Origin: Acanthornis magna
Lineage: Eukaryota > Chordata > Aves > Passeriformes > Acanthizidae
Assembly: GCA_036785705.1 (NCBI GenBank)
Contig: JAWUZG010000018.1
Coordinates: forward strand, 5,677,501-5,741,500
Direction: 5' to 3'
Length of the DNA stretch: 64,000 nucleotides
A program made the translations under genes and the position numbers. The notes beneath the pieces are model-generated. The model worked only from the letters and a program-made list of their open reading frames with translations. It did no database searches and was not told the DNA's origin. Within the stretch, counting starts at the first letter, position 1; every line of letters starts with the position of its first letter. Below, in pieces: positions 56,001 through 62,000 of the stretch.

Positions 56001-59000
56001 AGTTCTCTACCTGGCAGAGTAAGGCAATGTCACAGTGATAAAATGTCACCCTGTTCTAGAAAGGAATTAAGGGCAAAATACTCTTGAGTTTCATAGCAGA
56101 GAACAGTGCACCTAAAAAACATCTACAAACCCGAATCAAAAGAAAACAACTCAACATCTCAACAAATATCTGTTCAACACATCAGATTATAGTGCAAAGA
56201 GAAAGAAAAATGAAATAGGAATAATGGACTATTTAAATCTCACTGCTTAATTTGCAGCTGGAAGGCATTTACACATGATATGATGAGGCTAAAATTAAGA
56301 ACCTACATTTGATGTGCCATATGGAAAGACACCTGAAATGGAAGATATTTTTTGAAAAATTTGAATTCATAAAGTTTGACCTGAATACATATTAGAAATC
56401 TATCTACAAGGGCACTGTATAAATTCTTAGTCTCATTTGTATCAATAAAAAGCAGCATTTCACCAGGTAGATCTGTCTCCAGTAAAATATTTTAAACTCC
56501 CCATACACTATGGAGAAACTTGAAGTCTTCAGTTATATTGAAATTGCCAGTACTGGCAGCTGTCATTCTCTTTAAACACCAAATATTCTCACCTTGACAT
56601 TCTCAGGAAACTTTCAACTTAGTAAGCTGTTTATAAGAGATTAGTGTAAGATAAACTAGAAGCCATTATTCATTAAAAACAGAAACACTTTCATGAAAAG
56701 AGAAGCACACATATGTGCATTTCACCTAAACATTTCAATCCATAACATAAGAATAAAATAATGCAGTTAAAAAAAGCTATTAGAATAGTTAACATTGAGA
56801 CAATTTTGAAACAAAGAAACAGAAGATTAAATAAAATGAATAGATAGATCAGAAAGATACAAAGTGGAATTGAGTTATGTGAATATTTTTCTTGATGAGT
56901 GCTCAACACTGCATTGGAATTTCCTTTATTAAACTCCACTTCATAGTGACATGACACCACATGTGTTATAATGGAGAAGCCACAACCAGCATTGTTCCCA
57001 ACACACAGACACATTTGCCTCTTTCAATTCATCTCTCTTCAGGCAGAAAGGAATTAATAAAAATTACAAGAAAAATTATCTGTATCCAGGCTTAAAGAAC
57101 AAATGCTTGACCACTGTTTCCATCAGTTTTGCTGTGTTATTTATGGTGCTGGAGGGCCTACACATCACATCCAAAGAAAAAGAATGCAGGTCATGTCCTT
57201 CAGCCATCATCACACCTCCCCACCACACTAATGGGGAAGGAAGTACTGCACAGCACAGCAAAGCATGACTGATACAGATCTGTCTGAGAAGACAAAACCC
57301 TGGGCCTCCAATTAATTTATATTGAACTGTTTGATCCAAAGATTCCATAAAGGACTATTCTTCAGGAAAGCCTTATTTTGGCAATGTTTGTAGCATGGTA
57401 TTCTTACAGTGCCAAAGACTAGATGTACAAAGAACCCCCGCCACATTTCAGGTGTTAAAAAATAATGTCATGCACTTACCTGCCCCCATTATGAGCCCTG
57501 GGGCAGTGTCCTTCGTGTGCACAGTTCCTGACACGTAGGGATTGTCTGCCCACCGGAGATGGAGGTGAAGGTAACAATCAGGCTTGTGGGGGAAGAAGGG
57601 AACAGGATTTAAAAATCACTGCTACCAGTCATGCTCCTACAATAATGAAAGCCTAGACAGAGAGCAGCTTCAGCAATGTATGTCTTCACAGAGAAAAAGA
57701 ACGTCTGTTTCCCATGGAGCCAAATTCCAGTCTGAACTATCAGTCTTCACTTTCTAACAAGAATCTCTGGTGATGTCTGCATAGTGTGCTACTGTATCAG
57801 CAAAAAGACTTCCAGACACAAAGAAGTCAGCATTATTATATAAAACCCTCTTCTGGCAGAATAATTGCTTAAAAATGCTAACTCACAGCAAAGGGTGTAA
57901 CATGTTTGCTGCTCCCACATAAATGGTAAAATCATGATAAAAAAAAAAACTGTTTGTACTGAAATGTCTTCTTTAGTAAGAAAGTGGTATGAAAAACAGC
58001 ATTATGACTTTTGGACACATCATGTCTCCTTGCTAAGCTACTTAGTGCTGCTTGCCCTTTGTGGCACTCAAAGGTCACACTGCTCACTGCAATCTGACCA
58101 GGAGCTGCACCAGGAGCTGCTGCCAGCACTGCCTGGGAGCTGCTGCCACTGCCATCGTCCCTCTCATCTCTGATCCGCACCACCCCTGCAGGCAGGAACC
58201 CTGGAGCACACTCTTGAACTCTTCAAAAGGGAACCAGCAGCTCCAGCCCTCCACTTCTGCCATGTGGAGGGGGAATAAAGCTCTGGCAGTGGCAGGACTA
58301 TGAGTATTTTTTTTGCCTACCAATGCAGAGCTTTGAATCCCCAGGAGCAGAGAGTCAGTGAGAAAAATACAAGGTTTTCAGTACAGCCTTGCAAATAACA
58401 AAATACTATGGCACTTGGGATATCTAAACAAACAGAAATAATATCATCTTACATAAACAAAGGAATTTTTTTGTTTGTTTTTACGCAAGTGGTATTTATT
58501 TTCAAGCAACTGTCAGGAGTTCCCTTTAACAGGGAACCAAGGGTTATCTTGGTTTAATATGAAACAAAAATCTGAAAGATGGAAAGAGGAAAAATTATTG
58601 GTAATCTCTATTTGACTCATGATGTGCCCCTTATATCCAGACACAAACGACTGTTGTCATGATTATTCTGAACTGGGTTGCGTGGTTGACACACAAGAAA
58701 TGTGTCCTCTTTGTGTCAAAATGATCTCAAATACAAAATGCAGTGCAACAGAAAGCCCTCACTACTCACTCTACACGATGACTGCACTAACAGCCTGTGA
58801 AACCACAGCTCACGCAGTGCAAGGAGATTTGCCTGCTCCTTTGGCTGGGAAACTCACACAAAGCTCTCGGGCTGTTGGCACTGCTGCACACGCTACCATA
58901 CAGATAATTCTTGCACACTTTAGAGCAGATACACCAAAAAGAGCCACTTACAGGTTTGCAGTTGGTTGGTTTGCCATTCATATCGATGTCTGGAGGGTTT

Positions 59001-59098
59001 AGAAAATCCCAGTCACGGCCTTTGTTGTAGGTTATCAGAGTCGTAACTTTCCCGTCAATTTTCTGGTTGGCCAGAAAGACTCCTTTTACACCTCTGAC
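1978..59098 (-). CDS. SORCS3: SORCS3, sortilin-related VPS10-domain receptor 3 (partial, 16 internal exons)
   Basis: SorCS3 is a type I membrane receptor of the VPS10P family (sortilin, SorLA, SorCS1-3), found mainly in neurons, where it binds neurotrophin-type ligands and acts in sorting and at the postsynapse (family knowledge). Sixteen exons with plausible splice sites join in phase into 656 codons with no stop. In order the sequence shows: end of the Vps10 propeller with three Asp boxes (residues 23-30, 101-107, 142-149), the 10CC module with exactly ten cysteines (C202, 220, 237, 252, 254, 261, 278, 293, 313, 328), a PKD domain (about 335-423, with DLGDG at 372-376), a further beta-rich region, a stalk with a KKKR cluster (580-583), and a transmembrane helix (about 633-653). 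Assignment to SORCS3 rather than SORCS1 or SORCS2 rests on recalled resemblance of [35 protein letters not shown] and [10 protein letters not shown] to mammalian SORCS3. Both gene ends are outside the window. If the family's usual exon count of about 27 holds, these are roughly exons 11-26 (inference). Confidence 0.93.
2081..3610 (-). other. Intron between e15 and e16
   Basis: 1,530 bases. It holds a TA/TG microsatellite near its start (3,433-3,462) inside a wider TATA/TACATA-rich stretch (about 3,375-3,530). Nothing else recognised. Confidence 0.8.
3433..3462. repeat. (AT)n(GT)n microsatellite
   Basis: About five AT units followed directly by about ten GT units, in a region of TATATG-like sequence. 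It lies about 150 bases downstream of the e15 donor in the sense of transcription. Likely length-polymorphic. Confidence 0.9.
3611..3710 (-). CDS. SORCS3: SORCS3 window exon e15 (juxtamembrane)
   Basis: This exon has 100 bases, phase 0 in and phase 1 out. The acceptor is tcattttcag|AGA and the donor is GGTTCAG|GTAAAT. It encodes residues 590-622 plus the G of Asp623. [20 protein letters not shown] matches the juxtamembrane SorCS segment, and N603-I-S is a sequon. The end LVTLADSGS leads directly into the transmembrane exon. A 4.4-kb repeat-poor intron separates it from e14. Confidence 0.95.
3711..8155 (-). other. Intron between e14 and e15
   Basis: 4,445 bases, AT-rich. No mobile element, RNA gene or extra exon recognised. 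Short open frames around 6.6-6.85 kb look random. Confidence 0.75.
8156..8281 (-). CDS. SORCS3: SORCS3 window exon e14 (stalk, basic cluster)
   Basis: This exon has 126 bases, phase 0 at both ends. The acceptor is ctcttcacag|GAG and the donor is GATAAG|GTAACC. It encodes residues 548-589, from [18 protein letters not shown] to [14 protein letters not shown] (580-583) is a dibasic or furin-like cluster in the stalk region. A matching basic patch exists in mammalian SORCS3 as I recall. Ectodomain shedding of SorCS proteins is known, but cleavage here is not shown by sequence alone. Confidence 0.95.
8282..9886 (-). other. Intron between e13 and e14
   Basis: 1,605 bases. Only an A-rich run (9,087-9,105) stands out. 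The first bases after e13 hold the alternative donor discussed in findings. Confidence 0.75.
9887..9999 (-). CDS. SORCS3: SORCS3 window exon e13 (membrane-proximal domain)
   Basis: This exon has 113 bases, phase 1 in and phase 0 out. The acceptor is gtttttctag|AT. The donor GCAAAG|GTGCTC is weak beyond the GT. It completes Asp510 and encodes residues 511-547. [19 protein letters not shown] is a strongly conserved SorCS block. The GTGCTC donor is chosen because it is the only one that joins e14 in frame. A GTAAAA lies 25 bases downstream but would shift the frame. Confidence 0.93.
10000..11734 (-). other. Intron between e12 and e13
   Basis: 1,735 bases. A-run at about 10,498-10,511 and a 20-base T-run at about 11,395-11,414. 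Nothing else recognised. Confidence 0.75.
11395..11414. repeat. Poly-T run
   Basis: An uninterrupted run of about 20 T in intronic DNA. It could be the reversed A-tail of an old retrocopy, but no body sequence next to it is recognisable. Confidence 0.85.
11735..11858 (-). CDS. SORCS3: SORCS3 window exon e12 (second beta-rich domain)
   Basis: This exon has 124 bases, phase 0 in and phase 1 out. The acceptor is ttctttttaaag|CCA with a good pyrimidine tract, and the donor is TTTTTG|GTGAGA. It encodes residues 469-509 plus the first base of Asp510. [20 protein letters not shown] is the conserved strand region, and the single cysteine (residue 497) is the only one between the PKD domain and the membrane. 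Confidence 0.95.
11859..12973 (-). other. Intron between e11 and e12
   Basis: 1,115 bases, AT-rich. A T-run lies at about 12,827-12,838. Nothing else recognised. Confidence 0.75.
12974..13107 (-). CDS. SORCS3: SORCS3 window exon e11 (second beta-rich domain)
   Basis: This exon has 134 bases, phase 1 in and phase 0 out. The acceptor is actttgttcag|CT and the donor is CTTCAG|GTACAC. It completes Ser424 and encodes residues 425-468, including [16 protein letters not shown] and [12 protein letters not shown]. It has two sequons, N444-L-T and N455-L-T. The segment follows the PKD domain in the extracellular or lumenal part. Confidence 0.95.
13108..16953 (-). other. Intron between e10 and e11
   Basis: 3,846 bases. 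Several short open frames (for example minus strand 14,365-14,758 and 14,930-15,223) have no recognisable product and no splice context. No mobile element recognised. Confidence 0.7.
16954..17140 (-). CDS. SORCS3: SORCS3 window exon e10 (PKD domain core)
   Basis: This is the largest exon found, 187 bases, phase 0 in and phase 1 out. The acceptor is ttccttttag|GGT and the donor is CAACT|GTAAAT. It encodes residues 362-423 and the first base of Ser424. [15 protein letters not shown] is the PKD signature region (DLGDG, 372-376), and [17 protein letters not shown] is the closing strand pair. N383-L-T is a sequon. This PKD text is close to mammalian SORCS3 as I recall it. Confidence 0.97.
17141..20764 (-). 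other. Intron between e9 and e10
   Basis: 3,624 bases. It contains a CR1 3' fragment (18,448-18,621), and beside it a somewhat GC-richer block (about 17,600-18,200) with an unexplained 160-codon open frame on the minus strand. The rest is AT-rich and featureless. Confidence 0.75.
18448..18621 (+). mobile_element. CR1 LINE 3' end fragment
   Basis: Reads as the 3' terminal part of a CR1 non-LTR retrotransposon in plus orientation: AACCTCCCCAGGAAACTGGT, then TTGGACCAGATGATCCTTGA, GGTCCCTTCCAACCT and the terminal TTCTATGATTCT. It is antisense to SORCS3. 5'-truncated, as most CR1 copies are. Confidence 0.85.
20765..20936 (-). CDS. SORCS3: SORCS3 window exon e9 (end of 10CC, entry to PKD)
   Basis: This exon has 172 bases, phase 2 in and phase 0 out. 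The acceptor is tttcgcag|G and the donor is GAGCAG|GTAGTA. It completes Gly304 and encodes residues 305-361. [17 protein letters not shown] carries C313, and HHMCP carries C328, the ninth and tenth 10CC cysteines. The rest ([26 protein letters not shown]) is the first beta-strand region of the PKD domain. Confidence 0.96.
20937..22660 (-). other. Intron between e8 and e9
   Basis: 1,724 bases. It holds one minus-strand CR1 fragment (22,234-22,562) next to e8. The rest is AT-rich with nothing recognised. Confidence 0.8.
22234..22562 (-). mobile_element. CR1 LINE 3' end fragment
   Basis: The plus strand begins with the reversed CR1 terminus (ACAGAATCATGGACTGG) and continues through the reverse of the GGACACCTTCCAC, GGCCTTCAACACTTTCAGGG and GGGCAACCTGTGCCA segments typical of avian CR1. 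It is in the same orientation as SORCS3. Moderately diverged and 5'-truncated. It stops about 100 bases from the e8 donor. Confidence 0.93.
22661..22789 (-). CDS. SORCS3: SORCS3 window exon e8 (10CC)
   Basis: This exon has 129 bases, phase 2 in and phase 2 out. The acceptor is gtttttcag|T and the donor is CACTGG|GTAAGC. It completes Cys261 and encodes residues 262-303 plus two bases of Gly304. DYGFERS and [16 protein letters not shown] are diagnostic of the VPS10 family 10CC region. It contributes C278 and C293. A CR1 fragment ends about 100 bases past its donor. Confidence 0.95.
22790..23395 (-). other. Intron between e7 and e8
   Basis: 606 bases, the shortest intron. It holds a T-rich run (23,074-23,098), overlapping octamer motifs, and a perfect 10-bp-arm inverted repeat (23,231-23,270). 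Confidence 0.85.
23231..23270. repeat. Tandem octamer motifs beside a perfect inverted repeat
   Basis: Two overlapping ATGCAAAT octamers (23,232-23,239 and 23,238-23,245) are followed at once by AACCTGTTAT, a TCA loop and ATAACAGGTT (23,248-23,270). Next come three spaced TTTGCC-type units. The octamer is the known POU-factor site. Function here is not shown. Confidence 0.7.
23396..23529 (-). CDS. SORCS3: SORCS3 window exon e7 (10CC-a)
   Basis: This exon has 134 bases, phase 0 in and phase 2 out. The acceptor is gatattcag|GGT and the donor is TTGTG|GTGAGTC, a strong consensus. It encodes residues 217-260 and TG of Cys261. It starts [16 protein letters not shown] and holds C220, C237, C252 and C254. 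The basic run FRKRK (residues 228-232) is a family feature. The frame closes exactly with e6 and e8. Confidence 0.95.
23530..24827 (-). other. Intron between e6 and e7
   Basis: 1,298 bases. A 137-codon open frame on the plus strand (24,364-24,777) has no recognisable homology and is probably chance. Nothing else recognised. Confidence 0.7.
24828..24948 (-). CDS. SORCS3: SORCS3 window exon e6 (propeller end / start of 10CC)
   Basis: This exon has 121 bases, phase 2 in and phase 0 out. The acceptor is ctttttgttcag|A and the donor is CTGCAG|GTATTC. It completes Thr176 and encodes residues 177-216. [15 protein letters not shown] and EDYESWEL match SORCS3 as I recall it better than SORCS1 or SORCS2. 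Cys202 is the first of the ten cysteines of the 10CC module. The exon lies on the far side of the 13.6-kb intron from e5. Confidence 0.96.
27185..27250. repeat. TATA/ACAC-type simple sequence
   Basis: Mixed CATATATATAAATAT, ACACACAACCACACATACACA and TGTGTGTATATATA blocks. Low-complexity repeat just before the CR1 copy. Confidence 0.7.
27290..28885 (+). mobile_element. CR1 LINE, long degraded copy
   Basis: Plus-strand copy, antisense to SORCS3. The early part resembles the CR1 reverse-transcriptase end (AGATTTGTCAAAACCAAATC and TTAGTGGATAAAGGAAAAG). The later part is clear: GGGGTCCAGTTCTGGGCTCC, GAGAGGCTGAGAGAAGCAGG, CTGTTCAGCCTGAAGAAGAG, CAGAGGCAACAGACTCCAAA and the reduced 3' end. Numerous indels and stops, so it is dead. 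The 5' boundary is approximate, and the segment before about 28,330 is much more diverged. Confidence 0.8.
30905..30975. repeat. Palindromic and repeated TTACAGAATTA patch
   Basis: TTACAGAATT-A-AATTCTGTAA at 30,923-30,943 is a perfect inverted repeat with 10-bp arms. CTTTACAGAATTA or close forms occur about four times in 70 bases. It could be a local slippage product. No known element recognised. Confidence 0.8.
32212..32284. repeat. T/G-rich low-complexity tract
   Basis: TTTTTTGGTTTG, TTTTTGGGTTTGGG and a final T-run. Reads as A/C-rich on the minus strand. A simple repeat, or the degenerate A-tail of a retrocopy. Confidence 0.75.
34706..34875. repeat. Diverged tandem duplication of about 87 bp
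   Basis: Copy 1 (34,706-34,788) and copy 2 (34,793-34,875) share in the same order TTTTACACAGA, AGTTTCCTA, TTTTTGAATACTTTAT or TTTTATGAATACTTTAT, AAACTCCTAA and TTAACTAGGTCT or CTAACTAGGTCT. Differences and small indels show that it is not recent. Confidence 0.75.
35128..36120 (+). mobile_element. CR1 LINE 3' portion, relatively well preserved
   Basis: About 990 bases in plus orientation, antisense to SORCS3. It begins in the reverse-transcriptase region (GTATTGGGACTAGTGCAGTT, AACATCTTTGC) and includes CTCAGCAAGTTTGCCAAGGA, TTCATGAAGTTCAACAAGGC and ACAGGTTGCCCAGAGAAGC. It ends in two terminal TTCTGTGATTT units. A local GAAGATGA-type expansion (about 35,671-35,698) is specific to this copy. 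Broken frames mean that it is inactive. Confidence 0.96.
38526..38633 (-). CDS. SORCS3: SORCS3 window exon e5 (Vps10 propeller, third Asp box)
   Basis: This exon has 108 bases, phase 2 in and phase 2 out. The acceptor is cttttttacag|GTT and the donor is CATGAC|GTAAGG. It encodes residues 141-175 and the first two bases of Thr176. SIDEGQTW (142-149) is an Asp box, and N153-F-T is a possible N-glycosylation sequon. [12 protein letters not shown] is typical of the family just before the 10CC region. Confidence 0.95.
38634..40083 (-). other. Intron between e4 and e5
   Basis: 1,450 bases. No mobile element or extra exon recognised. Short open frames only. Confidence 0.8.
40084..40175 (-). CDS. 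SORCS3: SORCS3 window exon e4 (Vps10 propeller)
   Basis: This exon has 92 bases, phase 0 in and phase 2 out. The acceptor is gacttgtag|GTC and the donor is CTCAA|GTAATC. It encodes residues 110-139 and two bases of Lys140. [20 protein letters not shown] is the motif seen across SorCS proteins that precedes the last propeller blade. Joining to e5 restores Lys140 (AA plus G). Confidence 0.95.
40547..40640. repeat. Perfect 46-bp tandem duplication
   Basis: Two adjacent identical 46-base copies (40,547-40,592 and 40,593-40,638), each starting TTGTCTAATTCTAAG and ending CTGTCTGTGACT, with two more matching bases. No mismatch over the whole span, so it is recent or kept identical. It lies about 370 bases from e4 on the acceptor side. 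Confidence 0.97.
43023..43126 (+). mobile_element. CR1 LINE terminal fragment
   Basis: Short plus-strand 3' end: GTTGGACTTAATGATCTTAA, GGCTCTTTTCCAACCTAAAT and the terminal TATTCTACAATTCT. Diverged. The upstream limit is uncertain. Confidence 0.8.
43991..44313 (-). mobile_element. CR1 LINE 3' end fragment
   Basis: Begins TCATAGAATCACTGAGGTTG, the reversed CR1 terminus, and includes GGAAAAGACCTCTAAGA, CACTTCCCTGGGCAGCCTGT and CTTTTGTCCTGTCACTTG. Same orientation as SORCS3. 5'-truncated. Confidence 0.95.
44706..45076 (+). mobile_element. Old CR1/L3-type LINE 3' fragment
   Basis: Plus-strand and highly diverged. The order of elements fits an ancient CR1 3' region: TTTCAACATCTAAAAAG, then ACTCCTCTCTAAAGGTAAG, a TGGTGAAGCACCATGAAG block, GAATCTCCTACAGGGAAGG, and a terminus AGTCCTATAATCCTATGA. 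It lies tail-away from the opposite-strand CR1 just before it. Confidence 0.65.
46298..47080 (+). mobile_element. ERVL-like solo LTR
   Basis: About 783 bases beginning TGTTTTGGGTTGGCATGGCA and ending AACCCACATAACA (TG...CA). A TATA-like TATTTAAG lies at 46,478-46,485. The overall pattern matches avian endogenous retrovirus-L LTRs as I recall them. No internal retroviral sequence is attached, so it is a solo LTR from recombination. It is antisense to SORCS3. The 5-base flanks (CTGAG and AAGGT) do not match, so the target duplication is mutated or a boundary is off. Short open frames inside it are not genes. Confidence 0.82.
47709..47785 (-). CDS. SORCS3: SORCS3 window exon e3 (Asp-box exon)
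   Basis: This is the smallest exon found, 77 bases, phase 1 in and phase 0 out. The acceptor is cttgtgacag|GC and the donor is CGCCAG|GTAGGA. It completes Gly84 and encodes residues 85-109. SDCGNTW (101-107) is a clear Asp box (S-x-D-x-G-x-T-W type), the turn motif of a propeller blade. The exon is isolated between a 9.7-kb and a 7.5-kb intron. An LTR ends about 630 bases downstream of its donor. Confidence 0.95.
49290..49525. other. GC-rich island in AT-rich intron
   Basis: A compositional outlier of about 235 bases with G-runs and scattered CpG. The minus strand is open for 137 codons (49,109-49,522) and starts cysteine-rich. I recognise no family. It could be a remnant of an unrecognised repeat, a retrocopy or a regulatory element. 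Confidence 0.4.
49833..50069 (-). mobile_element. CR1 LINE 3' end fragment
   Basis: Begins with the doubled terminus TCATAGAATCATAGAATA, then GAGTTGGAAGAGACC, CCTTCCCTGGGGAGCTGTTC and AAAAACCTTTTCCTGATATC. It is the 3' end of a CR1 in the same orientation as SORCS3. Fairly well preserved and 5'-truncated. Confidence 0.96.
52300..52838 (+). mobile_element. ERVL-like solo LTR, internally deleted
   Basis: About 539 bases starting TGTGCTGGTTTGGGCTGTGG. Downstream come AGTTAATTTTCTTCACATCA, GGGACAGCTGACC and, near the end, GTGTAGTGCTTAGTTACTGG and TTAAACCACTCCA. This is a well-known avian LTR type. It appears shorter than the full form as I recall it, with the usual TATA region degraded. Flanks AGGCA and AGGCT agree at four of five bases, consistent with a worn 5-base target duplication. 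Antisense to SORCS3. No internal viral genes. Confidence 0.85.
57480..57582 (-). CDS. SORCS3: SORCS3 window exon e2 (Vps10 propeller)
   Basis: This exon has 103 bases, phase 0 in and phase 1 out. The acceptor is cccccacaag|CCT (AAG rather than CAG) and the donor is GGGGCAG|GTAAGT. It encodes residues 50-83 plus the first base of Gly84. The segment [16 protein letters not shown] is strongly SorCS-like, and Cys52 follows Cys47 of e1 closely. The reading frame joins e1 and e3 without a gap. Confidence 0.95.
57583..58951 (-). other. Intron between e1 and e2
   Basis: 1,369 bases. A GC-richer patch (about 58,030-58,290) with repeated CAGGAGCTGC / GGAGCTGCTGCC units stands out. Nothing else recognised. 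Confidence 0.75.
58030..58290. other. GC-richer patch with CAGGAGCTGC repeats
   Basis: About 260 bases with CTGC/CAGC richness, including GGAGCTGC three times within 58,100-58,146, and a GGGGAATAAAGCTCTGG that looks like a polyadenylation region on the plus strand. It may be part of an unrecognised LTR or other repeat. No exon boundary on the minus strand fits the SORCS3 frame. Confidence 0.35.
58952..59098 (-). CDS. SORCS3: SORCS3 window exon e1 (Vps10 propeller blade)
   Basis: This exon has 147 bases, 49 codons, and phase 0 at both ends. The acceptor reads tatgcttcag|GTC and the donor CCT|GTAAGT. It encodes residues 1-49, starting [12 protein letters not shown] and ending [16 protein letters not shown] (23-30) is an Asp-box-type motif of the ten-bladed beta-propeller. 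Cys47 is probably paired with a nearby cysteine such as Cys52 of the next exon (inference). The preceding exon should end near a LYE-like sequence, and I do not find it before the right edge. Confidence 0.95.
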
Positions 59099-62000
59099 CT
59101 GAAGCATAGAGAAGAGAAGTTAATATCCAGCACACACATATTTTTTTCAACAAGGATTATCCCTGATTAGCTGCTCTTTTGTGGCTCTGAACTGTGTATC
59201 TCAGGTAGTTTCTCCTGGAAACTGAATGGAAAATGGATGATACCTTAAAAAAAATGAGGAAGGCAAAAAGATAAGAGGAAAGGGAGAAAGGGTAAAGGTG
59301 AGGATAATTACAAACTGATTTTTATCTAAATGTACTAAAAAAGGATATGCAGTTCTCTCCATGTCAGAAGGCTAATCAAATTACATGTTTAATATAGCAA
59401 AGCGTAATAGTTTATATAGCAAACTATAAAAATTATGATAGCATGGCCTTACTGTTAAAATCACAACGCTGCATTTTCTTTAAATATGGACCTTTTAAAA
59501 ATGCTATTCTACAAATGATGTAAGCAATTTTTAACAACCATCTAACTTCTACACTGAAGTTCTGTGCCCACATCACATAACTATCACACAAATAGCATAC
59601 AACAACACAATATAGTATCATATCCTTTAAAATAACACTGAATTAGGAGGCACAAATGTCCTTTGCAGTAAATAAATACAGGCAGATCATCCGAGGAAGA
59701 AACATTGATGCTGAATCACCCTCTCAAGCATCTGAAATGTGTCCACACTCCAGTTAGCCACCCTCCACCTGTTTAACCTCTTGAGAAAAAATAATTTTAA
59801 AAAAGACCCTCTTCTCTTGGGCTGCTATTTTATTTCAAAATGATCTGTAATAGAAAATTATTACAACTCAAAGTGTTAAAGTTAATGGGTATAATTTTAG
59901 AAGCAACCTGACAGTAATTATACCTTAATATGTTTAGTTCTAGCCCTAACATTTATATTATTAACATATTAGCACATATTCCACCCAGGGGCATGAGATA
60001 CAATCTTCTATTAAAAGTGAAGGTTTCCTTAACAGTGCTCTTGTTTCTCTTGCCGTTATTTATGAGACTTCCTGAATTTTTGAAAAATTCTGGACAACAT
60101 ATACAAACTGATACACTTTTCCAGCACAGTAGAGCTTGCTCGTCTCCTTGGGCGCTGACACTTAACAAAACCAAACCATTCATTACAGATAAATGCACAA
60201 GACAGCTCTTTGAATGATCAGGAATATTTGCCTCTTGATAACATGACGCATTTCTGAACTTTTATTTTTCATTTGAAATATGTACTGTTCCCTTCTTTTT
60301 CCAATTACCAGTTATTAACTCCATTTAACATTCATTTAGCAGAAGTCTGCATTGAAGGTGAAACGAAGGCATCCCTACCAGAAGGCTACAGATTTGATAC
60401 TCACTGTTTATAAATATGGGAAGGAACTGACCCAAACCCACAGAGAAAAAAAATGTTCTGCTGGTTATGATAACAGCTTAGAATTTGGAAATATATTTAA
60501 GTTTTTATAAAAAAATCCTGTATAAACATTTAAATGTCCTGCTCTATCACGAGCTCCTTCTTTCTTAAATCCTATGCATATGAGGTTGAGTTACTTATCC
60601 AGGATGCTGAAAGCTCAGAACTACCTCCAAGTCAAACACAGCGTAAAAGTCAACTACTTTGCAGTGCAGGTGAGAAAAGCAAAGGAAGGGAAGAAATTAT
60701 GAACCTGCTTTCTCTACTTCCAAAGCATTTTAATCTTGCTGGGGCTTTTTTACATATTCTACCTTCAAGAGACAGCTCAGCCATGAAAAGCCTGGCAGTT
60801 CAAATATTTACGTGGGAAGGCAGACTTGGGGTAAAATTTCTGTGGATGTCTTTCTTCCAGTGAACACAATATTAAATATTTAAACAATAATTAGATCAGG
60901 GGCTGCAACTGAGGTTTCCCTCTTCATTTGTGGATGGCAAAACCAGTGCTGCATCATGAATATTTTTGTTTCTCCTCTCCTTCCCCTCCCCACCCCCTCA
61001 TTTAATGAATATTTAATCACTGCATATAATCATCAAATGCGAGTCAGGCTAAAATTTTTCTCCATTCCCACTCCTATCTCTAGTCTAACCAAGCTCTAGG
61101 GTAACTTCTCCTCTCTAGAATATGGGACATAAGTGTTTGAATCTATCAAACATTGAAAGGTTATGAAAACATTTCTTCCAGTGTCTCAGTTAACTTCCCT
61201 CACTGCTTCTTTAAAAGATAAAAGCCGACCAGCACTTCACAGCAGTTGTATTTTGAATGAAAGGCATAAACCCTGCTTGAAATAATAAATACGTTTCAGG
61301 CATCTATCTTCAGAGCAAGTTCAGAAATATCATGTTCGGAGTGGTGCATTAGCCTAAAACCCAATAACTAATACAAAATTATGGTGTGTAAAAAATGGCA
61401 TCTTTTAAACATCACACACCTGCAGTAGCATATTTCATTTCATTTGTCCTGTGGCCTATACAAATACACACCTGACTGCATAAACACTGGAAATGAAGTG
61501 TTTCAAATCTACCTTCTGGATCAGACTGTGATGCCAAAGCACCCAGATTCTTCTGTACATTCTACTCCTTGACTTAGTTCCCTAATCCAAAATTGCAAGG
61601 TAAGTATCTTTCTATCACGAAGGGAAAAGATTCACATGAATAATAAGTTGTTATGGAAAAGAAGACCTTTCAAAATTGTGCAGTGCACAGTTCCTCTGAT
61701 GCACTGCAGTCCAGCAGCCACTCAAGACAGCTGAACATGAGGAAATTCAAAGCACCTTTTCATTGATTTTCTTTGAACTTCTAGCTTAGTTCTCAGAGTA
61801 CCTATTTTCTTAAACAGTTCAGGGGATAGTTACTAAGTACTCTTAGAAAAGCACTTTGTACCTTATAAACTTATTTTCTGGGAAGATTTTCTGCTGGGAC
61901 ATAATTGCTGATTGTTACATTTCTGATTTTCCAGCCCAACAATATTCTGTCTAGTTGATAGCAAGAACAGTTCAGATGGTCCCACAGTGTTTATTAGCAG

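Larger units (their letters stand above)
47786..57479 (-). other. 9.7-kb intron between e2 and e3
   Basis: It contains a CR1 fragment (49,833-50,069), a solo LTR (52,300-52,838), a GC-rich patch (49,290-49,525) and an A-run (about 49,127-49,147). The stretches 47.8-49.1, 50.1-52.3 and 52.9-57.4 kb are AT-rich with no gene or element recognised. Confidence 0.75.

Noticed and set aside
57932..58323. Several overlapping 79-83-codon frames on both strands
   Set aside because: They are open only because of the GC-rich repeated patch. None joins e1 or e2 in frame.
1978..59098. Assignment to SORCS1 or SORCS2 instead of SORCS3
   Set aside because: Recalled SORCS1 and SORCS2 sequences differ at the propeller end, PKD domain and transmembrane helix, where this protein reads like SORCS3. 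A proper alignment would settle it.
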